Assembly (NCBI RefSeq): GCF_039634365.2 | Contig: NZ_CP155079.2 | Coordinates: 2,728,001 to 2,792,000, forward strand | Source: Mucilaginibacter sp. PAMB04168 | GTDB taxonomy: Bacteria; Bacteroidota; Bacteroidia; Sphingobacteriales; Sphingobacteriaceae | DNA length: 64,000 nt | Direction: 5' to 3' | Notes under the pieces: model-generated | What the model was told of the DNA's origin: nothing | Database searches by the model: none | Seen by the model: the letters and a program-made list of their open reading frames with translations, nothing else | Shown here: one piece after another, positions 36,109 to 44,650 of the stretch | Numbering within the stretch: the first letter of the stretch is position 1 | Layout: each line of letters begins with the position of its first letter | Position numbers and translations under genes: made by a program

Positions 36109-37251
36109 ATGTTTGGAGATTTTGATTTTGATGATATCAAAAGGCTTATTAAAGCTAATGAATCAGCAATCCTTAAGCGTACCAATTCCGGATTGCATGA
36201 AAACCAGAAATTTAAGCGATTTCATACGGTTCTTTATAGTTATAAGTCTTATTATCCACTAAATGGACTTGTTGCTGTATTGATTCGTCCAGAGGAGATT
36301 GAAAATTTAGTTGATGACTTTACTCAGGTAATATTTGATGTAATAAACGCATGTATTGAGAAATCCAATAATCATGTTATTATTGACAGGAAATGCGAAA
36401 TTGTTTCCTCTGACAAACAGCATTATAAAACTAGTCAAGAAGCTAGGCAGGTTTACTTAAATATTTCTAAAGACTTTTGTGTTTTCATTATTAAACCTGA
36501 AGGAATCCATTATTTTCTAAATGGAGACGATGTTGGTGAGATTATATTTTTTTCGCGGGATGACGAGGCTCGTTTCAATGAAAGAAAAGACGTTAGTCAA
36601 ATCAATGATGTATTTGATGATTACAGAATTAAACTAACTATTCAAGACACGTATAGAAAGTTTTTCGTTTCCAAGAGCGGCAAAAGTGCCTTATATCATA
36701 TTTTATTGAGCAATGGTGCTTTACCACAAACGAAAAACAGCCTGGAAGCCATTAAGCAAGAAAAAAAGTTCTTTACACAATATCAAAATTTGTTAGAAAA
36801 CAAGCCAGAGAACAGTTTTAGGGAGGATTTGAGGAAGTATTTAGATGATGAGTTAAAAGGTAATGTAATAATTACGAAAGAACACCTATTGGAAAGCTTT
36901 AAGCGACTAGATATACTAATAACAGATGAGTACGGTGATCTTTTTTTAATTGAGGTTAAATGGGTAGGTACAAGTATTCATGCAAGTGGTCGAGCTAAAG
37001 GGACAACATACGATCAAGACGATATAAACCCAGACGCGATAGTTCAAACTGTAAATTATTTAATGGAACTAGATAAGCATAAGAAGCCTATTAAAATGGG
37101 TTATTTAGTTGTATTTGATGCGAGAAACGGGGATCAGCCAGATACGGTAGCTACCTTTGATACATCAAAACTTAAAACAGAAAGTGCAAGGTTTTATTCT
37201 CGTTTCAGAAAAATCGCCGACTTAAAAGTTAAAAATGCACATCCAAGTTAG
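36109..37251 (+). CDS. Putative PD-(D/E)xK nuclease effector of the ABC-three-component system
   Basis: A 380-residue protein. The N-terminal 230 residues match nothing I recognise. The C-terminal part has a full PD-(D/E)xK nuclease pattern: Glu in FREDLRKYL (about residue 239), Asp in KRLDILITD (268), IEVKW (Glu 282 and Lys 284) and Gln in IVQTVNYL (313). Such domains cut DNA, and in Lamassu-type systems the third gene is a nuclease or other toxin held by the ATPase complex. It ends by overlapping the convergent methyltransferase gene by four bases. The order ATPase, middle, nuclease is the reverse of the usual LmuA-LmuC-LmuB order. Confidence 0.72.
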   Translation: MFGDFDFDDIKRLIKANESAILKRTNSGLHENQKFKRFHTVLYSYKSYYPLNGLVAVLIRPEEIENLVDDFTQVIFDVINACIEKSNNHVIIDRKCEIVSSDKQHYKTSQEARQVYLNISKDFCVFIIKPEGIHYFLNGDDVGEIIFFSRDDEARFNERKDVSQINDVFDDYRIKLTIQDTYRKFFVSKSGKSALYHILLSNGALPQTKNSLEAIKQEKKFFTQYQNLLENKPENSFREDLRKYLDDELKGNVIITKEHLLESFKRLDILITDEYGDLFLIEVKWVGTSIHASGRAKGTTYDQDDINPDAIVQTVNYLMELDKHKKPIKMGYLVVFDARNGDQPDTVATFDTSKLKTESARFYSRFRKIADLKVKNAHPS

Positions 37252-38546
37252 GACGTCATGACAATGACAGTTTCTCTTAAAGATTTAATTTTATCTTTTT
37301 GTTGACTACTAGGCTTTAAATCCCTTGCTTTTCTAATTTCATTTACTTTAAACCCTTCGCTTTCAGCGATACAGGCAATGATTTCGTCTACTTTTATTTC
37401 AATGCCATAATAAGCTGAATTTGCAACATTGAAATAAATTTTTTTACTCGGCATCATCTTTTTTCGTAATTGTCTAAAAAGAGTTTCCATGTCTTTAAAA
37501 TAAGCTTTTATCATGCTAGGAAGCTCTTTATTCCAATGGTTAATAGAAGCCTTCTCAAGAGCATCAATTACGTCGCGTAGATGTTGGTTGTTTACCATGT
37601 CAACATTACCGTGTTTAACCTGCACATGAGATCTTAATGTATTTGACCTTAATTCCTTTAAATCGTCGTAACTACTGATTAAGTCCAACATCCAAAGTTC
37701 GACGATATATATATCAGTATAATCCCTGGAATTCAGATAGGGTGGTGAAGTTATCACTAAATCGACCGAGTGATCCGGAACCATTTCAAGATGTTTTCTA
37801 ACATCGCCATGCTTGCACAATACCTTATTGTTAACCTCGTAACTAATCCCTTCAAGCATTGTTATGTCCGGTAAAATTTTTAAGTTAATCTTATCTAAAA
37901 ACTTTTGGTGAACTTCTCGCCTAGTGCAAACTCGTTCACGCCATTTAGATTTATATTTTACGCTCTTGCCATCCCTATATACATTACTTACATCTAATAA
38001 TATCGATGCTAGTGCCACTTTAAAAAGGTTTCTATAAACATCATCTTTTAGTAAGCTAATACTATACTTGATATCTAAAACACCGTCTAATACCTCATCA
38101 TTGAAGATCCATTTTTCAAGTTTTTCCGACTTTACAAACGTCCTCGCTTTGGGAAGAGGTACCTGTTTTCGTATATCTGTTGAATCACCATTTAACGAAT
38201 TTCCAACGGTGATCAGCGCGTCTAATAATAAATCTTTTTTATAACCAAGCTCAAGTTTAACAGTAGCGAGAAGATGCATGAAAGGACTTACCTCAAATGA
38301 AATACAGCTAATATCATTGCTTTGCAGTTCTAAAGGGGTAGTTCCACTTCCGGCAAAAGGATCGAGTGCAAGGCTTGGTTTGTAATCCAACTCGCTTAAA
38401 ATACCATTGATAAACTCTTTAGAATAGCCTTCTACAAACGGGTACCATTGATGAACAAAAGCCGTTTTGTTTTTATCGAATTGCATCACTCGTTCATAAA
38501 CCTTGGTATAATCTAAGATTTCATATTCCGAGTTGCCTGATTTCAT
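37248..38546 (-). CDS. Site-specific DNA methyltransferase (TSPPY type)
   Basis: A 432-residue methyltransferase that transfers the methyl group of S-adenosylmethionine to an exocyclic amino group. The AdoMet motif DPFAGSGTTPLEL is at about residues 62-74 and the catalytic TSPPYLNSRDY at about 266-276, so motif I precedes motif IV with about 200 residues between, which probably include target recognition. TSPPY is most frequent in N4-cytosine enzymes, but N6-adenine is not excluded. No dedicated endonuclease is encoded with it unless the convergent PD-(D/E)xK gene, four bases overlapping, is its partner. Confidence 0.88.
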   Translation of the reverse strand: MKSGNSEYEILDYTKVYERVMQFDKNKTAFVHQWYPFVEGYSKEFINGILSELDYKPSLALDPFAGSGTTPLELQSNDISCISFEVSPFMHLLATVKLELGYKKDLLLDALITVGNSLNGDSTDIRKQVPLPKARTFVKSEKLEKWIFNDEVLDGVLDIKYSISLLKDDVYRNLFKVALASILLDVSNVYRDGKSVKYKSKWRERVCTRREVHQKFLDKINLKILPDITMLEGISYEVNNKVLCKHGDVRKHLEMVPDHSVDLVITSPPYLNSRDYTDIYIVELWMLDLISSYDDLKELRSNTLRSHVQVKHGNVDMVNNQHLRDVIDALEKASINHWNKELPSMIKAYFKDMETLFRQLRKKMMPSKKIYFNVANSAYYGIEIKVDEIIACIAESEGFKVNEIRKARDLKPSSQQKDKIKSLRETVIVMTS

Positions 38547-38676
38547 AAATTCAATATTAACCCCAAAAATGCAAATTAATAAAATAGAAACGTTATAAAT
38601 TTATCACGTTCCGACTACACATAAAAGATATACCGCTTCGTTAGCCGCTAAGATCATTGATTAGATTGTAAGGTCA

Positions 38677-38708
38677 TTTGTAGGTACTGATATATCTTCC
38701 TACCTTTG
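38677..38708 (+). promoter_or_regulatory. Strong Bacteroidota-type promoter
   Basis: TTTG at 38677-38680, exactly 20 bases of spacer, then TACCTTTG at 38701-38708, a perfect TAnnTTTG. It points toward the folded element at 38796-38877 and the lipoprotein gene. Confidence 0.7.
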
Positions 38709-38795
38709 TAATGTTCAAAATATTGTACTATTCTTTATTGCTGCTCGAATTACGACCTCAGGCACCACGCAATATAAACGATGTAGTACGCTGTC

Positions 38796-38877
38796 ATGGC
38801 GTAGCTGTATCTTTTATGCGTGGAGGGCGTCGTAACCCTGAGTAGCTTAATGATACGATAGTTACGCCATACTTTTT
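38796..38877 (+). ncRNA. Putative structured leader or small RNA
   Basis: ATGGCGTAGCT plus GTATC (38796-38811) pairs with GATAC and AGTTACGCCAT (38852-38870), with one G-U pair and a 3-base bulge. A small hairpin AGGG/CCCT lies inside. CTTTTT follows at 38872. It starts about 90 bases after a perfect promoter and ends 20 bases before a lipoprotein start codon, so it may be a terminator-ended small RNA, an attenuator or a structured 5' leader. No known RNA family is recognised. Confidence 0.4.
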
Positions 38878-38896
38878 AACTCAAATTACGATAACC

Positions 38897-39304
38897 ATGA
38901 AAAAGTTAATTTTAATTCCTCTAGCGATTTTAGCGTTGGGATGCAAACGGAAGGTTGATGAAAAAACACAAGTTTTGGATTCCTTACGAAGTGTTTATGC
39001 CGGCAAAGAGGTAAGCGTCACCTTAAGCAACAATCAAGCAGGAACAGAACCGTTAACAGACCAATACGCCTATACGGATGAAAACAAAAGTGATATAGCT
39101 TTTAAACTAATCGAAGGGGGGAAGTATCTACTTGATTCTAGTGAGGGTACTTACATTGAAACGACAGCTAATGTTGGTCAAGATCGGACAGATATGGTTT
39201 TAATTGAAAGTTTAAACGGGAGCGACTTTCATAAACGGGGTTATGTATCATACAAGTATGTATGGGAAATAGTTAATGCCTTACCTTACGGCTTTGACAA
39301 GTAA
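38897..39304 (+). CDS. Element-encoded lipoprotein of unknown function
   Basis: A 135-residue protein with a lipoprotein signal (MKKLILIPLAILALGCKRK, Cys at about residue 16). The mature part is polar, with no recognised family; a C-terminal segment RGYVSYKYVWEIVNALPYG may pack as a small domain. It is cargo of the mobile element and lies behind a strong promoter and a folded leader. Surface or periplasmic location is inferred. A role such as superinfection exclusion is possible but unproved. Confidence 0.65.
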   Translation: MKKLILIPLAILALGCKRKVDEKTQVLDSLRSVYAGKEVSVTLSNNQAGTEPLTDQYAYTDENKSDIAFKLIEGGKYLLDSSEGTYIETTANVGQDRTDMVLIESLNGSDFHKRGYVSYKYVWEIVNALPYGFDK

Positions 39305-39344
39305 AGTCTAAGTCCATTAATTTATCAAAGAGTAAACAGACATC

Positions 39345-39731
39345 ATGACAGATCTTATAATTGCTATAATTGGTTTGATATACCTAATTTGTTTCTTTGT
39401 TATGGCCGCAAACATTAGCGCAATCAAATCAATTTTGAGACAGCCAAAGACAAAAATAGAACCAGACTACTGGTTTAAGGAATTTAGTAAACACTATCAC
39501 TGGCATAATCAAGATGCCGCCTTAAGAGCATTACAAGAAGGTATTTGGTTACAGCTTAACAAAGAAGGTCTAAGTACTCAAGGCAGAATAGGTCTATATG
39601 AAAACTTGAAAGAAAAGTATGAACCTGTAATCATCGAGCTAAAAGGCCAGTTTCTTAAGTTTCCGTTTTCAAACGAAAAGGAGGCTACTGTACAAACTTA
39701 TGACCCTACCCAATTTACACGTTATGTTTGA
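39345..39731 (+). CDS. Element-encoded small membrane protein
   Basis: A 128-residue protein with one N-terminal membrane helix (about residues 4-26, IIAIIGLIYLICFFVMAANI) and a cytoplasmic-looking soluble part with helix-rich, TPR-like spacing around HWHNQDAALRALQEGIWL. I do not recognise a family. It follows the lipoprotein gene by 40 bases in the same direction, so the two may form one operon acting at the envelope. Confidence 0.6.
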   Translation: MTDLIIAIIGLIYLICFFVMAANISAIKSILRQPKTKIEPDYWFKEFSKHYHWHNQDAALRALQEGIWLQLNKEGLSTQGRIGLYENLKEKYEPVIIELKGQFLKFPFSNEKEATVQTYDPTQFTRYV

Positions 39732-40494
39732 TGACCTAAAGAAGAGAGTATCTAACCTTATTTATCAAGTTATTAATTAGCGTAGAGAGATAAATCACTT
39801 TGTTAAAAGTAAAGAGATGTAAAGATGTAGCTTGTCTCTCTAAGTTAACAGTTTCATGCAATTTCAGCACCTAAGTTGCTTAGGCAATATTTAGAATAAA
39901 ACGAGCTGTTAAGTTTCTATATGGAAATCCAAAAAATTTCTCTTGCCGGTTAACGGGTATTGTAGATATAACAGTACCCCTCACTCCCCCTTATATTCGT
40001 TATTTAATCTTATCTAATTTAGCATAAGTAAGCGTTATTAGCTAACTTTCAACCTTTTTTATGTCTTTAGAGGGTTTGCACTGTTTTAATTACGGTTACA
40101 CTTGGTATAGTTTCATTAAAGGGTAAATAAGGCCTTTTCACGGCCTTGTAATATTAAATTAAACATTGGCGCGCTTCATATGCATGGCAGGCTTGTGGCT
40201 AATGTAAAGTATAGTAAAGGCTATAAGGGTTTCTTAGGGTAATAGGTGTGATTTACTTTTGTTTTATAGGCTGCACATACTACACTACGTACACAATATA
40301 GCCAAATAAATATAGCTTGTATAGTGTAAGTAGTGTAGGTAATGCAGCTTAAAACAACTCTTATACTTATAGTACAATTTAGCCTGTATGGACTTTGCAT
40401 TATGGTTATAAACAGCTTTTTACAAACTACTTATTGCCTTGTTTTCTGTTAATTTTATCTCGTGATTACTTGAGCAAACTTCAACAAGTATTAT
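39732..40494. other. Non-coding region of the mobile element
   Basis: No convincing gene is present in these 763 AT-rich bases. It contains a short hairpin CCTAAG-TTG-CTTAGG (39870-39884) and the large palindrome at 40271-40346. Position next to the helicase gene makes it the likely replication and control region of the element. Confidence 0.5.
40271..40346. repeat. Large inverted repeat, candidate replication origin
   Basis: CTACACTACGTACAC at 40280-40294 pairs with GTGTAAGTAGTGTAG at 40324-40338 with one mismatch, and outer arms CTGCA (40271-40275) and TGCAG (40342-40346) extend it. The right arm contains the direct repeat TAGTGTA twice. The region lies about 150 bases beyond the 3' end of the P4-type helicase gene. 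An origin or a transcription terminator are both possible. Confidence 0.45.
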
Positions 40495-42015
40495 TTAAAA
40501 TGGACTTTCTTCAATGGGTACATAGCTTTGCTTTTCAATGTAAACAACAATGCCAGTACTTTTGCGCTCAACTTCATAGCCGGCATTTTTCAACCTTTCG
40601 CTTAGGGTTCTATTAGAACCTGGTTTATATCCATTTTCATAGCAATATGTTCGATATGCGCTATATACATCTTTTAATTGAATGTAATTTGAAAACGACT
40701 TTTTATACTGCTCTTCCTCAAGAAATAACTGAACCGTATCGGACTGCTTTTTAAAGTACTCGTTCAAATTATCAGCAGCAACGCTTTGCGTGAAGCGTTT
40801 CTGATCTAGCAAACGCTTCAAGCCTAAGATTACCAAGTTCATCACACCAGATAATTCGCTCGATATAATTTTGTTAGCTAACTCTTTATCCTGTTTATGT
40901 TCTGGTATAGTAACATTAAATGGAACCATTAGAAACCGCCTAAAGAATGCTGGTGTATGTTCTACTTCTTTCGGCAACTCATTGCTATTAAATATAAGCT
41001 TAGCATAATTTTGCAAACTAAACGGCTCGCCATATGGAAGTCGTGCTTCAACTGGTTCGCCGGAGGCTAATTGCTTAAAAATAGAGGCCTCTAGATTGCC
41101 ATTTATTTCACTTGCATAATTAACAAGTTTGTTTGCAAGTTTAGCTCTATAATACCCGTTTTCATTTGTTAGGCTTTGCAAAGAGTAATTTGATATATTA
41201 TCCTGACCTAACAAAGCAGTAGTTACTTCGAAGAACACCGATTTGCCATTTGCTCCTGAGCCATATAATAATAAAGCTTTTTCCAGTTTTAGGGTGCTGC
41301 TTTGAATAAATAGGTAGCCTAAATATTCCATAAGAATATTTTGCAAATTTATATCTGGAAGAACTTCGGCTAAGTAATTGTTAAAAAGTGGACATTTTGC
41401 TTCAGTATCGTAATTAAATGGTAGTAGATAGGTTAAAAAATCGTTTGGGTCAAAATTTTTCAAGTAAACCTTATCGGGTGAAATTACCAAAGTCCCGTTT
41501 TGAAGGTTAACTAAAACTTCGCCTTTGCTCAGTGTAGGTCTTGGTAAGTATGCAGCCGACAAGAACTGCTTAAACAACTGCTCTTTAAAGCTAAAATGTT
41601 TCGCTGATAATTCATCAATTCCAAGTTTTTCAGCAGCTTTACCCAGAAAATTTTGAAATTCCTCATTTTCAATGTGCTTCCAAAAAGCACCATTGTATAT
41701 ATAAATTAGACCATTGTTTTTGCACAGGTTCCAAGAATGTAATCTAGCTAACTCAATGATTTGCTCAATGGCAATAACCAAAACTTGTTTTTGTTTGATT
41801 TTGAAGGTGTTTAACTTTTGGTAAAGCCCTTGCAGTATTTCATCATTAGCAGTATCATTTTTACCTGAATTATTTTTATTTACTGCGGTGATTTTTCTAA
41901 TTTCCTCGAGTACTTTATTTTTCTCAGGAAAAGCGATAGCTTCAAAATCAATTGTCGTAATCTGATTTATCAAATTTGATAGGAGTTCAGAATGTGCTAA
42001 ATACTGTTCCATCAT
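40495..42015 (-). CDS. P4-type primase/helicase, superfamily 3 ATPase
   Basis: A 506-residue replication protein. The SF3 helicase domain holds Walker A YGSGANGKSVFFEV at about residue 250, followed by a Walker B-type ASEINGN and sensor LIFNSNELP (about 330-345), then the D5/P4 C-terminal region. The N-terminal half (about residues 1-190) resembles the D5_N region; no intact primase active site is obvious. Homologues replicate satellite phages, plasmids and integrative elements. Its start codon overlaps the stop of the HTH gene (TAATG). Confidence 0.88.
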   Translation of the reverse strand: MMEQYLAHSELLSNLINQITTIDFEAIAFPEKNKVLEEIRKITAVNKNNSGKNDTANDEILQGLYQKLNTFKIKQKQVLVIAIEQIIELARLHSWNLCKNNGLIYIYNGAFWKHIENEEFQNFLGKAAEKLGIDELSAKHFSFKEQLFKQFLSAAYLPRPTLSKGEVLVNLQNGTLVISPDKVYLKNFDPNDFLTYLLPFNYDTEAKCPLFNNYLAEVLPDINLQNILMEYLGYLFIQSSTLKLEKALLLYGSGANGKSVFFEVTTALLGQDNISNYSLQSLTNENGYYRAKLANKLVNYASEINGNLEASIFKQLASGEPVEARLPYGEPFSLQNYAKLIFNSNELPKEVEHTPAFFRRFLMVPFNVTIPEHKQDKELANKIISSELSGVMNLVILGLKRLLDQKRFTQSVAADNLNEYFKKQSDTVQLFLEEEQYKKSFSNYIQLKDVYSAYRTYCYENGYKPGSNRTLSERLKNAGYEVERKSTGIVVYIEKQSYVPIEESPF

Positions 42016-42356
42016 TACCCCCGTTTTTTAAGATTAGCAATAAAGGCATTTGCAGCGTTATCAAGTTCTTGTTGGGTAAGTTTTCGCCCTTCTTTAATCC
42101 AATTAACCAACTCGAATTTGGAAAAGTATAAGCGTTTGCCCCGTTTTGAAACTGGAATTTGTTTTCGGTTAACCAACCCATAAATTGTAGAAGTCGAAAG
42201 GTTTAATAAGTTAGCTGCTTCTTTGACGCTAAGCAACTTGTCCTCGTCTTTAATGGTAGTCGCCTCTTGCTTTGAAAGTAAAGCTTTCAAGTCATCAAAA
42301 TTTTCTATTAGTTGAGCGATTGCCTGTGGGAGCTGCTCAAATGTTAATGTTTTCAT
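42015..42356 (-). CDS. Excisionase-like helix-turn-helix protein
   Basis: A 113-residue protein. A helical N-terminus is followed by a MerR/Xis-type winged HTH (about residues 48-95): LSVKEAANLLNLSTSTIYGL and then the wing GKRLYFSKFELVNWI. This domain serves as excisionase or as regulator of the integration module. I use the ATG at 42356 (MKTLTFEQLP); an upstream ATG at 42419 would add a hydrophobic leader. It is coupled to the helicase gene by a one-base overlap. Confidence 0.82.
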   Translation of the reverse strand: MKTLTFEQLPQAIAQLIENFDDLKALLSKQEATTIKDEDKLLSVKEAANLLNLSTSTIYGLVNRKQIPVSKRGKRLYFSKFELVNWIKEGRKLTQQELDNAANAFIANLKKRG

Positions 42357-42456
42357 TACTTTAATGATTAGATAAATAATTAAAGCACAAAAATCATTAA
42401 CAAGGTATCCCCCTTTCAAGATCCTAAATCAGTAAGGGGGATAGAAGGAGGATGAA

Positions 42457-43395
42457 TTATTTAATTTTTTTAACTGGAGGCCACTCTTCTTTGTGGATGC
42501 GTAATTTTAAAGGGGGAATACCTTTGCCTTTGTTAAGTAAATCTAACACGGTAATCTTGTTAAACTTGCGAATTTCGTCATCTGCTCCTCTAATAAATCT
42601 AAATGTGAAATTACCGCAAAGCCACTCACAGGTTCTTACTTTAGAATTTAAAAGTTTCCCATTTTCATGTAGCCTAAGAAATAGTTCCGTTAAAAGATTC
42701 TGTTTATATGGAAAAAATAAAGGCTGATTTATAATATCGCCTTGTAACGCTTGCAATAAATTTACCTCATTGCCGGGAAAATAGGACTTTAAAGCATTGA
42801 AGACGTTTGATGATGATTCAAGGCTATCAAACGTTATAAGTTTTCTTGAGTTGGCAGGTGTTGGAACCTTGCGTGTATTTTTGCGCTTTAGATCGTCGTC
42901 AAGGTCTTCAATTGAAATCGCTCTTGAAATTTGAAAGTTCTCTGTGTCAATGTATTTTTGAAACTGCGTTTCTAAGGTTTCATTTACCTCCTGCATTGCG
43001 ACACAGTCCAAACCGAAATCTTGATTTAAATAATAGTTTCTGTTTTTGAAAGCACTCCGGTTACTGAAATCCTTTATTTGCTCATTCAAATGCCAATAAT
43101 GTCTGCTTAACTTAATGATTTCAGATTTATACTGAGCTTTTGCAAAGAAAAGTTTGAAGTACTTTACGAAATTGAAGCTTTCATAACCTTTTATTTTTCC
43201 TAAGCCAAAATGCTCGAACAAAAAGTAGGCATCGTTTATTCTATTCACAATTACGTCAAGCGGAATACTAAGTTCATCATCTGTAAGATCGCGAACCAAG
43301 TACTGATGATGACAGATTTCGCAATACGGACTTACAGCAGGTACGTAACGTCCACAATTACTACATATTTCTATCCACCTTAAAAAGTTGTCCAT
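42457..43395 (-). CDS. Element-encoded zinc-finger protein of unknown function
   Basis: A 312-residue protein with an N-terminal CxxC...CxxC zinc ribbon (CSNCGRYVPAVSPYCEICHH, about residues 12-31). The rest is helical with no recognised domain. It sits six bases after the integrase gene and before the HTH and helicase genes, in the same direction, a set often seen together in Bacteroidota integrative elements. It may be a DNA-binding replication or copy-number factor; this is inference. Confidence 0.6.
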   Translation of the reverse strand: MDNFLRWIEICSNCGRYVPAVSPYCEICHHQYLVRDLTDDELSIPLDVIVNRINDAYFLFEHFGLGKIKGYESFNFVKYFKLFFAKAQYKSEIIKLSRHYWHLNEQIKDFSNRSAFKNRNYYLNQDFGLDCVAMQEVNETLETQFQKYIDTENFQISRAISIEDLDDDLKRKNTRKVPTPANSRKLITFDSLESSSNVFNALKSYFPGNEVNLLQALQGDIINQPLFFPYKQNLLTELFLRLHENGKLLNSKVRTCEWLCGNFTFRFIRGADDEIRKFNKITVLDLLNKGKGIPPLKLRIHKEEWPPVKKIK

Positions 43396-43401
43396 GACGT
43401 T

Positions 43402-44622
43402 TTATAGTAGATTATCTAACGCATCATCCAGTACACTGTTTTCGAAGCTTTTAAGATAAGTCTGGGTAATTGCTTCGGTTTGATGGCCCATTGACTCTGA
43501 TATAATAGCTGTTGAAACTCCACTACGTTTTAATACTGTTGCAAAAGTGTGTCGTGCTACATAGGTTGTTAATGGTGTATCAATTTTGGCGTCTATAGCT
43601 ATTTTCTTCAAATCTCTATTCACCCTTGACATTACTTTCCGGATACGGTTATGTTGTTGTATAGGTGTAACATGAAGGTTTTTATTCAGTATCGGGAAAA
43701 CGTAACTATCTCGGTCGGATTTAGAGCTGATCGAGAGGTTTTTTATAATTTCTAGTGCGGGTTGTTTAAGTTGAAATATCATTTCATTACCTGTTTTAGC
43801 TCTCTTATAGAAGATTCTATCTTCAAGTATATTACTCCATTTTAAACGTGCAATATCCATGAAGTTCATACCAGCAACAAAATAGCTGAATAAAAAGTAT
43901 TGCTGTGCTTCGTAAACAACAGAGCCTCTTTCATACTCCTGCTTTTTAATTTCTTGAATGTCATTCTTAGTAATTGCTCTTTTTTGTGTTTTAGTACTAT
44001 ATCTCGAAGCTATTTTAAACTTCTCGAATGGGTAATATTCCTTTTTCGTGTAGCCGTTAATTATTGCAGAGTTAAAAAGCGCTCTGATAGTTCTAAACCT
44101 AACTGACAAAGCATTATCGGTTAACCCCTTTGCTTTTAAATACGTTTCAAAATTCGATAGGGAATTGTAATCTAGCTGCGCAAAAGTTCTATCCTTATCG
44201 TTACTAAATTTTTTAAGTTGATTGTAAGTGTCTTGATATACTTTGGCGTTGCCTATCTCTTTCCTTTTTTTTAAATTCTCAATGGTTATATCAAAATACT
44301 TAAATACAGTGGTTTTCTTTTTTGGTTGCGTTGCTTCTGCAATTAAAATATCAGGGGTAAAATCCTTACCTTCAACTTTGTATTCCCAAAGTTTTTGGTT
44401 GTATTCATTTATTGCTTTGGCGATGATAGTATTTATCTTGTCCTTGTCGGGGCAACTTCTTCTAGGGCAGTTTTTAGCTGTGTCCCAGTCTTTAAGAAAG
44501 CATGACAGGTTTAAAGCTTTATAATTCCGCTTGCCGTTTTTTGTTACCCGAAGCATTATTGGATGCTTGCCATTAGCTAATGTTTTTGATTTATAAAGTA
44601 TAGCAGCAATAGTTGAATCCAT
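43402..44622 (-). CDS. Tyrosine-type site-specific integrase
   Basis: A 406-residue tyrosine recombinase with the layout of Bacteroidota transposon and phage integrases. An arm-binding N-domain with Arm-DNA-bind type start (about residues 1-90) is followed by a SAM-like core-binding domain (about 110-200) and the catalytic domain (about 215-406). Catalytic residues: Arg in DIARLKW, Lys in KRAKTGNEM, YVARHTFA (Tyr replaces the first His of HxxR, as in related integrases), MGH, and the nucleophile in TYLKSF. It lies beside attR and very probably recombined the 46-bp tRNA-Arg site. Confidence 0.95.
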   Translation of the reverse strand: MDSTIAAILYKSKTLANGKHPIMLRVTKNGKRNYKALNLSCFLKDWDTAKNCPRRSCPDKDKINTIIAKAINEYNQKLWEYKVEGKDFTPDILIAEATQPKKKTTVFKYFDITIENLKKRKEIGNAKVYQDTYNQLKKFSNDKDRTFAQLDYNSLSNFETYLKAKGLTDNALSVRFRTIRALFNSAIINGYTKKEYYPFEKFKIASRYSTKTQKRAITKNDIQEIKKQEYERGSVVYEAQQYFLFSYFVAGMNFMDIARLKWSNILEDRIFYKRAKTGNEMIFQLKQPALEIIKNLSISSKSDRDSYVFPILNKNLHVTPIQQHNRIRKVMSRVNRDLKKIAIDAKIDTPLTTYVARHTFATVLKRSGVSTAIISESMGHQTEAITQTYLKSFENSVLDDALDNLL

Positions 44623-44650
44623 CTTTTGATATTCGTTTTAGTTTACGATT

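Noticed and set aside
40395..40616. A 73-residue protein between the palindrome and the helicase
   Set aside because: It overlaps the 3' end of the helicase gene on the other strand and has an odd Cys/Phe-rich composition.
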